DNA from: Crocodylus rhombifer
Taxonomy: Eukaryota; Chordata; Crocodylia; Crocodylidae
NCBI GenBank assembly: GCA_038503035.1
Contig: JAVSML010024240.1
Coordinates: 1-64,000 of the forward strand
Direction of reading: 5' to 3'
DNA: 64,000 bases
Each line of letters opens with the position of its first letter. Positions within the stretch are counted from its first letter, which is position 1. The position numbers and the translations under genes were made by a program. Positions 24,341 through 33,167 of the stretch are shown here, one piece after another. The notes under the pieces were generated by a model. The model was not told the origin of the DNA. It saw only the letters and a list, made by a program, of their open reading frames with translations, and did no database searches.

Positions 24341-24524
24341 AATTAGCCAGAGGTCAGCCACCTCCAGCTGGGTCCAATGTGCCAGCTTTGAGCAGGCTCC
24401 TCTTCCTGGGTCCTGCCACTTGTCTCCCTAGTAGGAATTCTGGTGTTCCCTATTTGAAAACTGAAAAATCCCTGATAAAAAATCCTGAAGTCACTCTGTA
24501 AAATACCTCAAAATCCACATTGCT

Positions 24525-24580
24525 CCACAATTAAAAAAAAAAAACCACTATATATAGATAGAGACAGAGAGACAGTGATC
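24525..24580. repeat. Poly-A run and TATATAGATAGAGACAGAGA simple repeat
   Basis: A run of about 13 A residues is followed by a TA/GA-rich low-complexity tract. It could mark the end of a retroposed fragment. Confidence 0.6.
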
Positions 24581-24999
24581 AATATGGCAATGTTTATCTA
24601 CAGTGTTAAAGCAGTTTGGAAAACTAACATTGTCCCTATCGTCATAATAAAATGAATTCTAAATACCAATATGGTATGCCATTTGCCTTTGGTTCTCTTA
24701 CCATAGAGCAGTTAGAGCCCAGATCCCTTCACTAACCAGGATGTGGGGACAGCTGCCCCTGCAGCCACAGCTTCTACCAGCAGGTCTCATCCTATCTGGC
24801 ATGTGGTGTTTGCAGAAGTGGGGTGGGGGGATGTGGGTGGCTGTGGAGGGATGTGGGGGGGCATGGAGTGGGTGGATAGGTGTGGATGGATTGTGGAAGG
24901 ATTGTTGGGGGTGCTGCTCAGGAGGGGTGGGTCCTCTGCCCCCAACAGTGTGCCGCCTCCTTGCACAGCTCAGATTTCTCCCCCAGAGGGCTACAGCAC

Positions 25000-25315
25000 C
25001 CCCACAGGGGCCACAGCCCTGCAACAGGGGCTATAGCCTGCCCAATAGGGGCCACATGGCCCCCACAAAGGCTACCACTTCCCCTTGCAGGGCCCACAAG
25101 CCCCACCCCCACTTGCTTCCCCAGGGCCCTGGATGGCTGCCCCACCTGGCCCTGTTCCCCACCAGCTCCTGTAGCCCCCCCCAATGGCTGCCCCACCTGG
25201 CCTCATCCCCTGCCTAAAGCCCCAGACCACCGATGGCTATCCCACCCAGCCCCAGCCCCTGCTTGCACCCCCAGGCCCCCGATGGTTACTCCACCCAGCC
25301 ACAGCCTCCCAGCAC
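25000..25315. repeat. C-rich degenerate tandem repeat (~50-bp unit)
   Basis: GATGGCTGCCCCACCTGG-like phrases start near 25132, 25184, 25232 and 25283, a spacing of 48-52 bp. Shorter GGGGCCACAG/CCC units occur before them. The open frames here (156-158 codons) are proline-rich products of the repeat. Confidence 0.65.
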
Positions 25316-25329
25316 TTAAAAAAAAAAAA

Positions 25330-25787
25330 GCCCACACTCACTGGCAGTAGCAGTGGCCATTAGGGTCACTGGGGCCTCCTGGCAGTTTTCCCCTGCACAG
25401 CACATGGCAGCAGGGGGCAGCAGGGACTGGCCCCAGCCACCTGGCAGCAACACTGCCATTTCCCCATCATGCCCAGGTTGGTAGGGCACTGTGCAGATCC
25501 ACATGCTGTCCAGCAGCTGGGACCACTGTGGCTGTCACCTGGGACCCAGTACCACTCAGCCTGAGTGGCCCCTGCTGCCAGACAGCATGCAGAGCTCCAT
25601 GGATCCCTGCTGACCCGGGCCACACCCACGTGATGGGGCAGTGGCAGAGCGGGTGCCAGGTGGCTGGGGCCAGTCCTCACTGCCATTCACAGCCTCATGC
25701 TGTGCAGGGGTGCTCTGCCAGGAGGCCCCAGTGATCCCAACAGATGCTTCTACTGCCAATGAGAGTGGGGCTTTTTTAAAAAATTGC
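25330..25787. repeat. Long imperfect inverted repeat (arms ~200 bp)
   Basis: The left arm carries TCACTGGGGCCTCCTGGCAG and GACTGGCCCCAGCCACCTGG. Both recur as reverse complements in the right arm (near 25718-25735 and 25658-25677). The arms converge on CCACTCAG-C-CTGAGTGG at 25552-25568, leaving almost no loop. The 5' edge is poly-A/AGCCC and the 3' edge the mirrored GGGCTTTTTT, so the whole segment could fold into one hairpin. Confidence 0.75.
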
Positions 25788-26164
25788 TTTGGGAGCTGAG
25801 GGGGAAGACAGGGGCTGCGGCTGGGGCTGGGTGGGGAAGTCATTGGGGGTGGTAGGGAGTGGGTGGAGGGGCTAGCAGGTGTCCCCCCCATGGTATCCTC
25901 CCCACTCCTCCAGCCTCCCCCGCATTTACTGGCACAAAGCCTGGGTTCAGCTTCCTGCAGCTGGCATGCTACCTGCCTTGCACAGGCAGGCAGCATGGTT
26001 CAGCACTGGGGTGAGGGCCAGCCATAGAGATGCTCTGGCTGTCTCCTTTTTGCCTGGGGTACTTTTTGACTGCTGGATATTCATGGGTCTAATTTTGCCC
26101 ACAGGCTGCAAATTTGTCATATGGGAAAAGTATTTTTTCCTCCATGCGCCTCTTTCAGCATCTC

Positions 26165-28013
26165 AAAGGGCTTGAGATGCTTCCCGGATTAAGGACAATA
26201 AGAAGTCCTTCTTCAAATACATAGGAGGTAAAAAGAGGGTCCCGGGTAATGTGGGGCCCCTGCAGGACACGATGGGCAACTTAGTCATCACGCCAGATGA
26301 TAAAGCTAACATATTTAACGATTTCTTTGCCTCTGTCTTCCTAAGTAGGGACCAGTTCAGCCACCTCCCTGCTGGGCCCCCCTCGGGCCCCAGGAGAGAC
26401 ACGCCTGGGCCAGGGGTTAGCGAGGAGTTAGTTAGGGTACTTCTGGAGAGGCTGGAAGTGTTCAAGTCCGCTGGCCCGGACGATCTTCACCCTAGGGTTC
26501 TACAGGAACTGGCTGAGGTCATTGCGGGACCCCTGGCGCGGCTCTATGAGCACTCGTGGTGCTCTGGCGAGGTGCCGGAGGACTGGAAGAGGGCCAATGT
26601 GGTCCCTATCTTCAAAAAGGGAAAAAAAGAGGACCCAGAAAATTACAGGCCAGTTAGTCTTACCTCAATCCCGGGTAACCTCTTTGAAAAAATTATCCTG
26701 GCACACATCCAGGAGGGCCTTGCGGGGGAATGCATGCTCAGGGGCAACCAACATGGGTTCATCAGTGGCAGGTCTTGTCAGACCAACCTGGTGGCCTTTT
26801 ACGATCAGGTCACCAAATCATTAGACGCAGGGGTTGCTGTGGATGTAGTCTTTCTGGACTTCCGGAAGGCTTTTGACACTGTCTCTCACCCTGTCCTCAT
26901 CAAAAAGCTGGGAGACTGTGGTGTCGATGCCCACACGGTCAAATGGGTCGCCAACTGGTTGGAGGGCCGCACCCAGAGGGTGGTAGTGGATGGGTTCTTC
27001 TCGACCTGGAAGGACGTGGGCAGTGGGGTTCCGCAGGGCTCGGTCCTCGGGCCCGCACTGTTCAACATCTTCATCAGTGACTTGGATGACGGGGTAGAAA
27101 GCACCCTGTTCAAGTTTGCTGATGACACTAAGATGTGGGGGGATGTGGGTGCACTAGAAGGGTGCAATAGGCTACAAGCTGACCTTGACAGGTTGCAACG
27201 GTGGGCGGATGAGAATAGGATGGGGTTTAACCCTGATAAGTGCAAGGTGTTGCACATGGGGAGGAAGAACCGGCACCACACTTACAGGCTGGGGAACTCC
27301 CCTCTTGCCAGCATGGAGACGGAAAAGGATCTTGGAGTCGTCATTGACTCCACGATGAACATGGGCCGGCAGTGTGGGGAGGCAGTCAAGAAGGCCAACC
27401 GTACCCTGTCATGCATCCACAGATGCATCTTGAGCAGGTCCAGGGAGGTGATCCTCCCCCTCTATGCGGCACTGGTCAGGCCGCAGCTGGAGTACTGCGT
27501 CCAGTTCTGGGCGCCACACTTCAAGAGGGACGTGGATGATATGGAAAGAGTTCAGAGGAGGGCCACTCGTATGATCAGGGGTCAGCAGGGCAGGCCTTAT
27601 GAGGAGAGGCTACGGGACCTGAACCTGTTTAGCCTCCACAAGAGAAGGTTAAGGGGGGACCTTGTGGCCTGCTACAAACTGGTCAGGGGGGATCAGCAGG
27701 TATTGGGGGAGTCCCTGTTCCCCCGTGCGCTGCCAGGAGTGACCAGGAATAACGGTCACAAGCTGGCGGAGGGTAAGTCTAGATTAGATGTTAGGAGGCG
27801 CTACTTCACGGTCAGGGTGGCTAGGGCCTGGAACCGGCTTCCAGGGGAAGTGGTGCAGGCTCCTAGCCTGGGGATTTTTAAAAGGAAGTTAGATGAGCAC
27901 CTTGCCGGGGTCGTCTGACCCCGGTGCTCTTTCCTGCCAAGGCAGGGGGTCGGACTAGATGATCTGCCTAGGTCCCTTCCGACTCTAGCTACTATGAAAC
28001 TATGAAACTATGC
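26165..28013 (+). mobile_element. Young CR1 LINE, 5'-truncated
   Basis: A 5'-truncated CR1 copy carries an open reverse transcriptase frame and a complete 3' end. The 3' untranslated end has the CR1 signature GTCGGACTAGATGATCTGCC followed by AGGTCCCTTCCGACTCTA. It ends in a short 8-bp tandem tail, ACTATGAA repeated (27991-28011), rather than poly-A, as expected for CR1. The 5' boundary is near 26165-26175, where the coding similarity starts (DASRIKDNKKSFFKYIGG). The endonuclease half and ORF1 are missing, the usual 5' truncation, so the copy is not autonomous. It lies inside the 23259-28050 element. Confidence 0.92.
26176..27918 (+). CDS. CR1 ORF2 reverse transcriptase, partial but open
   Basis: The frame is open from a stop at 26173-26175 to TGA at 27916-27918. 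With the first alternative start (GTG) at 26251 it gives 555 residues. Seen in order: the SRIKDNKKSFFKYIGG lead-in; VPEDWKRANVVPIFKKGKK and NYRPVSLTSIPGNLFEKII (fingers); LDFRKAFDTV with catalytic Asp at residue 203; GVPQGSVLGP near residue 259; the catalytic FADD box at residues 289-292; then the thumb and the C-terminal LPLYAALVRPQLEYCVQFWA and [20 protein letters not shown]. All three catalytic aspartates are present and there are no stops or frameshifts. The protein would copy CR1 RNA into DNA at a nicked target. The N-terminal endonuclease domain is lost by truncation and there is no natural start codon, so translation here is unlikely. It is a recent insertion fossil, not a host gene. 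Confidence 0.9.
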   Translation, partial: DASRIKDNKKSFFKYIGGKKRVPGNVGPLQDTMGNLVITPDDKANIFNDFFASVFLSRDQFSHLPAGPPSGPRRDTPGPGVSEELVRVLLERLEVFKSAGPDDLHPRVLQELAEVIAGPLARLYEHSWCSGEVPEDWKRANVVPIFKKGKKEDPENYRPVSLTSIPGNLFEKIILAHIQEGLAGECMLRGNQHGFISGRSCQTNLVAFYDQVTKSLDAGVAVDVVFLDFRKAFDTVSHPVLIKKLGDCGVDAHTVKWVANWLEGRTQRVVVDGFFSTWKDVGSGVPQGSVLGPALFNIFISDLDDGVESTLFKFADDTKMWGDVGALEGCNRLQADLDRLQRWADENRMGFNPDKCKVLHMGRKNRHHTYRLGNSPLASMETEKDLGVVIDSTMNMGRQCGEAVKKANRTLSCIHRCILSRSREVILPLYAALVRPQLEYCVQFWAPHFKRDVDDMERVQRRATRMIRGQQGRPYEERLRDLNLFSLHKRRLRGDLVACYKLVRGDQQVLGESLFPRALPGVTRNNGHKLAEGKSRLDVRRRYFTVRVARAWNRLPGEVVQAPSLGIFKRKLDEHLAGVV

Positions 28014-28050
28014 TGCAAGAGGCATATGCGCACTTGTCTGGATGTGCTCT

Positions 28051-28255
28051 AGGAGGGTATAAAAGCACTGGAACAAGTTACACAGAGAGGTGGTGGAATT
28101 TCCATCCTTGGAGGTTTTTAAGAGCTGAGTAGATTAAGCCTTAGCTGGGATGATTTAGCTGAGGATGGTTCTCTTCTGAGCACGGATTTGGCCTAGAGGA
28201 CCTCCTGAGGTCTTCTCCAGCCCTATGTTTTTATGATTCTTTGATTCCATTCTAC
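28051..28255 (+). pseudogene. Old CR1 LINE, right part (C-terminus and 3' end)
   Basis: The sequence resumes where 23258 left off: AAAGCACTGGAACAAGTTAC (KALEQV), then GAGGTGGTGGAATTTCCATC and CTTGGAGGTTTTTAAG. It ends in the 3' motif GGCCTAGAGGACCTCCTGAG followed by GTCTTCTCCAGCCC and a TTTATGATTCTTTGATTC tail. It has stop codons and is diverged. Together with 22965-23258 it forms one CR1 copy interrupted by 4.8 kb. Confidence 0.85.
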
Positions 28256-28259
28256 ATGA

Positions 28260-29570
28260 TCTACTTATCAGGTTGGTTTCATGTCAATTTTATTTCATTA
28301 TTAAAGTGACTATCTTCATTATGCTGAATAAATTAGAAAGATGTTTATGATGGAGTGACCTCCTTTTTACTACTTCTTATTTTGATGTAATCATATATTT
28401 ATTTCTCCATTTTTTCTTGTGTAATGATTGTTAAAATTAATTTTTTGTATTATTTTTTCATATTTTTTGTAATATGTATCTCAACATCCTGATAATTTTT
28501 ATTGTTCTTTCTTATTCAATTTACATTTTTATCTAATTAGCATTTTTTTCATTTTTGTATGCAACAAGTTATATAATTCCCATATTGTCAAAGTTTGTTT
28601 CCTATGTCATCTCAGGCGAATGATAATGAAAGTAACCTGTCTAGCAATTATTCTAACTGTTCGAATTAATTTGAAAACTTCTGCTAAATAATGCTTAACC
28701 ACTGGAATTTCTTACCATATTCACTTTATTATAGATGTATTTTGTGTGCTTTCTATATCTACAAAGAGTCCCCAACTGATATGTGTCAGCTTCAAAAAAG
28801 TGGGACAATTTTCTCATTAAGAAAAATCAAATCCAACATTGCTAGACAGAAATGAGATCCATTTTGATCGAAGTGACAAAGTATAAAAAATGAGTTTCAT
28901 ATACATCTATCAGGCACATATAACATATTTGAAACATCATATCTTTCTCAGATTAGGTGTGCTACACCACTCCCTAAAGAAGAAAATCTATTCAAATAAC
29001 AATACTTCTCCATGGCATAAATAATAAAGGGGATGCTGACATCCAAAAGAAGTTCCTGATTTTCAATAAGTGAATCATCTCCTCCTGTCCATAGGACTGA
29101 GATATTTTAAATGAGGTAAGTTAAAGATACAGCCCATATCAAGATATCAGGAAACACTTCATGACATTGTGAGATGCACTAGACTATGTAGGGTTAAGGA
29201 AAGTGGCAGAACTCTCTTCACTTGGGACATTTAAAATACACTAGACCATATGTACTGTAAGCAATAATCATGCATAGGTGGGAAGTTGTCTAGATGCAAT
29301 AAGATTTTTTTTCACCATGATTTTCTTTTCATCTTGTTCTCCTTTTTTCCTGTCATCACAATACCTTCCATGTGATTATCTCTCTAACTGCTGAACCTCA
29401 GTCCAATTTTTTGTATTCTTTCTCTCAGAGCCTTGCTAGACCTTACACAGTAAGCCAAACAGATGTTAATTTGCTTAGTGATGTTTGGCTTAGTGGAGCA
29501 GCCAGAAAGCAAGGCAAACAAACTGCTGCTGTCCTTCACCTACACATCTGTGACTTGCCACCAGAGGCTT
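28260..29570. other. AT-rich non-coding stretch
   Basis: Very T-rich around 28430-28560. No gene or recognisable repeat. Confidence 0.55.
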
Positions 29571-29573
29571 GGG

Positions 29574-30490
29574 CTAGGGACAGACATTACACATAAACAG
29601 GTTTAAGTAATCAGAAACTGGTTTAAACCTATAACAGAACAGATATTCAGTGTACATAAATTGGTTTGAGAATGGCTGAAACCAGTCTGAGACATGAACA
29701 ACGCAAGCCCCCAGAGGCTGGAGGGGGCAGGGCATGGCAACTGCCCGCAGGCAGCAGTGGCAGCGGCAGCGGTGGGAGTGTGATGAACACCAACCAGTGA
29801 TCAGCAACTACTCGCACACGCTACCAGCAGCATCAGCAGTGGCCAGCAGTGATTGGCGACTGCCCGCAGACGCTGCTGGCGGTGTCATCAGCGAGAGGGG
29901 GAATGGCAATGTCAGTGGCACTTCTCTCAGGTGGTCCACCACCAATCCCAGGGTGTGAATGTGCACCCAGGTGCACACCCTGCGCGTCACCAATGGTTTG
30001 AGAGAAACCTGGTTGAATCAGACTTAACTGATTTAGGTCTAACCAGTTTATGAAATGTCTGTCCCAGACCCCTTGCTGGTTTAAGATAAATCCCCAGCAT
30101 CCCAGCATGCTCTCTGGACTGACTGGGTTTTCTGCTCCACAGCAGGGCTGGCCCCTCCTCTCTACTCCCTGGCTGGAGCTCAGCATAGATCTGCAGGCAC
30201 AGAGTAGCTGCCTGCTAAGCAGGGATTATTCTTCCCTCCCCTCTGCCTTACACAGACACCTCAGCGTTAACTAGCAGACCATACATTGGCTAAGGTCCTT
30301 GCCCTGGGAGAGGACAGAGGCAGACAGGCTTTTTGGAGCTAATCAATGGGTCATTTAATGCCCTTTCTTGGAAGAGCTGTTTAAGAAGAGCTCAATTAGT
30401 TAATGGAGAGAGGCTGTTTTCTTAATGAGTAGATAAACACTGAGTTAAGGGTGATAAACATTCCCTGCTGGGCAGCTGGGCTTGGAGGGA
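29574..30490 (+). mobile_element. AACCGGTTT family, copy A (right end lost)
   Basis: It begins CTAGGGACAGACATTACACA and carries repeated AAACYGGTTTAAAC-like motifs up to about 30060, then AATGTCTGTCCCAGACCCCT and a GC-rich interior (CCCAGCATGCTCTCTGG). The interior matches the element at 45825-46601 in reverse orientation, out to CCCTGCTGGG near 30475, after which the two differ. So this copy lacks its far end. It is interrupted at about 29695-29992 by another repeat. It has no coding capacity. Superfamily unresolved; terminal repeats with subterminal motif clusters are hAT-like. Confidence 0.7.
29695..29992 (+). mobile_element. ~300-bp GCACCC...CAGCAG interspersed repeat, copy 1
   Basis: This segment interrupts the AACCGGTTT element. 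It starts GAACAACGCAAGCCCCCAGA and ends TGTGCACCCAGGTGCACACC. The interior is rich in CAGCAG/GGCAGC and contains GATTGGCGACTGCCCGCAGA. The segment at about 35530-35870 is its homologue in the opposite orientation (both have the GAACAATGC-type edge and the palindromic GTGCACCCGGGTGCAC edge). Class unknown; no reading frame of note. Confidence 0.6.
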
Positions 30491-30499
30491 GGGGCATGC

Positions 30500-33105
30500 A
30501 TACTATTTGCCTATAGTATTCTTAAAACTACTTTTTATAGTAAGTTCTGTAATTATGATGTCACCATTATATAATTAGAAATACAAGTGTTTTTCAACCA
30601 TATCATTTTAAAAAAATCCTTCTTAACTTCAGAACTACTATCGTGCTAGGCATTTAAAAATGTTGTTTCTAGATGGTTACAAAGCCTGATTTTGCTTTCA
30701 GATTCAAGTGTTTTCAGAGTCCTTCTTAGTTGCACTGTTGTAAGTGGCAGCAGAAGCAGAGCCAGAGATTAGATTTATATTGGGTGGGAATATCATAAAG
30801 CCAATTCGATATAAAAAATAAAGGATGTTACCCTTGGAACTAGAATATCCTTCAATATATTAATAAAAAATATTTTTGGACCTAAGAATATGGTAGTTTT
30901 GAAATAGACCCAACTATTTTTTATCTGTTAGTTAATCCACTTTTATATATTTCTGAGGAAGCAAAATAAGCTTTGTTTGAAAGAAAACATTCCCTTTGAG
31001 GTGGCAGATCTGTAGTTTTTAAGTATGTCTTTCCGAGAAATAGAATATACATGTGCTTGCTTTCTCACTTGCTGCTGCTTCTTCTTCTTCTCTCTCTCTC
31101 TCTCTCTCTCAAAAGATACTATTACAAAGAAACATTTAAAGTTATGTGAGGTCCCGAGGCCAAGAATAATTTAGGGACATTGTGCATTTGAAAGATAAAG
31201 TACAAACTTTGCTTGTTGGATAATAGTCCTAGCCTACTTCTAAAAGTTCTTGGGCTAACTGCAGAATCAAATATCACTACAGCTATTTATTTATTTTCTC
31301 TTGCCATACAGTTCAGACAAGTGTTTAAGGAAACATTCTTTAATTCTGTTTTGCTGTCCTGTTTATCAGGTTTAAAGTGTTAATTTTTAACAATGCATTT
31401 CAGGAAAAGGTCATTACCATTTACCACATTTTCAACAATATATCTGAGCCTAATCTTCCCTCCTCAGATGTAACTGAAGTTTTTTTGAGAAAGGAACACA
31501 GGACTGGAACATAACTGCACCCTCTGACACAGTCCTTATCTTTCAAAACATTTTTAGGTGTTTTGACTCTGGAGTCAGTAGACCAGGAAATGAGATCATA
31601 GAAGGAGCAGACAAAGTTTTTTTCACTTCTTTTGGAGAACTATATCTGTTTGGTATAGTTCTTGTTTCATAGATTTTCATTGGTTTTCAAAGGCAGCTGG
31701 GAAAAATAAGGAAGTAAGTCGGAAAACATATCAGCAGCAATTTGTCTGCAAAAAGTCCCTTCAGTCAGTACAGAAAAACTTTTTTAGGCCCTGATTCAAA
31801 AATGAACTTGAATTGTATGACTACATTAATCTCTATTCAGCAAGGCATATGAGACCATGCATAAATTTAAGTACTTGAACTGGACTTAGGTACATAGTGA
31901 AACATTTCACTGACTTGGGTCCTACACCATTATCTATGAAGAAACACAGCAGACCAAGATATGGCTGATGGCACAATATTTTCAACCATGACTGTGGAAT
32001 CACAAACTATTGTATTCTGTGTTGTTTGGGGGCAGGGGGTGGGGGTGTTAAATAAGTGGCTAATAAATTCAGTCAGTTGCTAATACAGTGAGATTACCTT
32101 TGCTATTACTTACCGTTATGTCATTTAATCTTCTGTGTGATACTACTGTAGCTGGTACATTTTTACTCCGGCTTTTAGTATGAGACATGCTATTTGATCC
32201 TTCAGGATAATCTACTTTTGTGGGCATGTACATCTAAATATTGCCCTGGACTTTACTGGAAGACCTCTAGATTGCTGCTCTTAGTATCTGTCTTTGATGT
32301 GAGCATTTCTACAAAATTTACCTGGATTTCATTACTGGAAGCTTCCTTCAGTCTCCCAGCAGGTGTGCTCGCCCTCACCTTGGTACTCACCTACTCTGAT
32401 TAAGGCTTTCCAGCTCTTAAAATGAGAAGCTTCAGCATTGATTTTCTTTCCTGCTTCTGTTTCCAAAGCTGCTTCTGCTTGAATTATAGGGTACTTCTCC
32501 TTCAAGAAAAAGAAAAAAATAGTGCTTCTAGTGCTAATTATATGTACTAGTAGAGAAGTATTTTGTATTCCTGGAAGAAACTGAGCCACTAACTGTATGA
32601 GGGTCTGTGGCTGAATGTAAAAGAAGTCTGAGAAGTATGCATTCAGTTTTCTATTACCAGTGGCTTATCAAACAAATTATATAAAACCAGCATGCTAGTT
32701 CATTTTTTTTCAGAAGGTTCTACCCTCTTCTCACCTATGAAATTATCATGAGAATAATATTTTTAAACCCACAGGCCTTCTATATGCTCCAGAAAAATAT
32801 GAATGCACTGCCTTCTTTTTCATATATATATGTGCAAAAACACTCAGCTACCTGTTTTCTCTATGGATCTGATGCAGGTTTATGAAAATGAGTAATTTTT
32901 CAACCATTTTATCATCCATGTCTTTCTAGAGCTCTTTTTTTTAACTGAGTTTGGTGAATTCAGTGTAAGATGTTAAAGTTACTGCTGAATATTTCCATTT
33001 CTTGATAAGCTCTATCTTACATAGTCTCTTCTTTTGTCCATCAGGCACAGATTCAGGCTAGAATCTATTTAAACTCTTAAATTTAATATAAATTTAATTA
33101 CAGTC
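30500..33105. other. AT-rich non-coding stretch
   Basis: About 2.6 kb without a recognisable gene. The (CT)n tract is listed separately. Confidence 0.5.
31070..31110. repeat. (CTT)n/(CT)n microsatellite
   Basis: CTTCTTCTTCTTC is followed by about ten CT dinucleotides. Confidence 0.9.
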
Positions 33106-33167
33106 CTTTACACTGGCAGCATCTACATGAGACACTTAAAATGCAGTAGCTTGTTACTACTGCACAG

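Larger units (their letters stand above)
23259..28050. mobile_element. DNA-element insertion with 3-bp duplication (contains a CR1)
   Basis: The insertion splits an old CR1. AGG occurs at 23256-23258 and again at 28051-28053, and removing the insert restores the CR1 reading across the junction. The left end is GGTATGTCCACACATGC and the right end, read inverted, AGAGCACATCCAGACAAGTGC, a moderately similar inverted pair. Duplication size and the GTCCACAC motif suggest a Harbinger-type mobile event. Inside are a Tx1/L1-like coding remnant, a C-rich repeat, a long inverted repeat and a later CR1 insertion. About 2.9 kb is its own sequence. Confidence 0.65.

Noticed and set aside
24741..25350. 156-158-codon proline-rich frames
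   Set aside because: They are products of the C-rich ~50-bp tandem repeat; open frames on several registers at once indicate composition, not coding.
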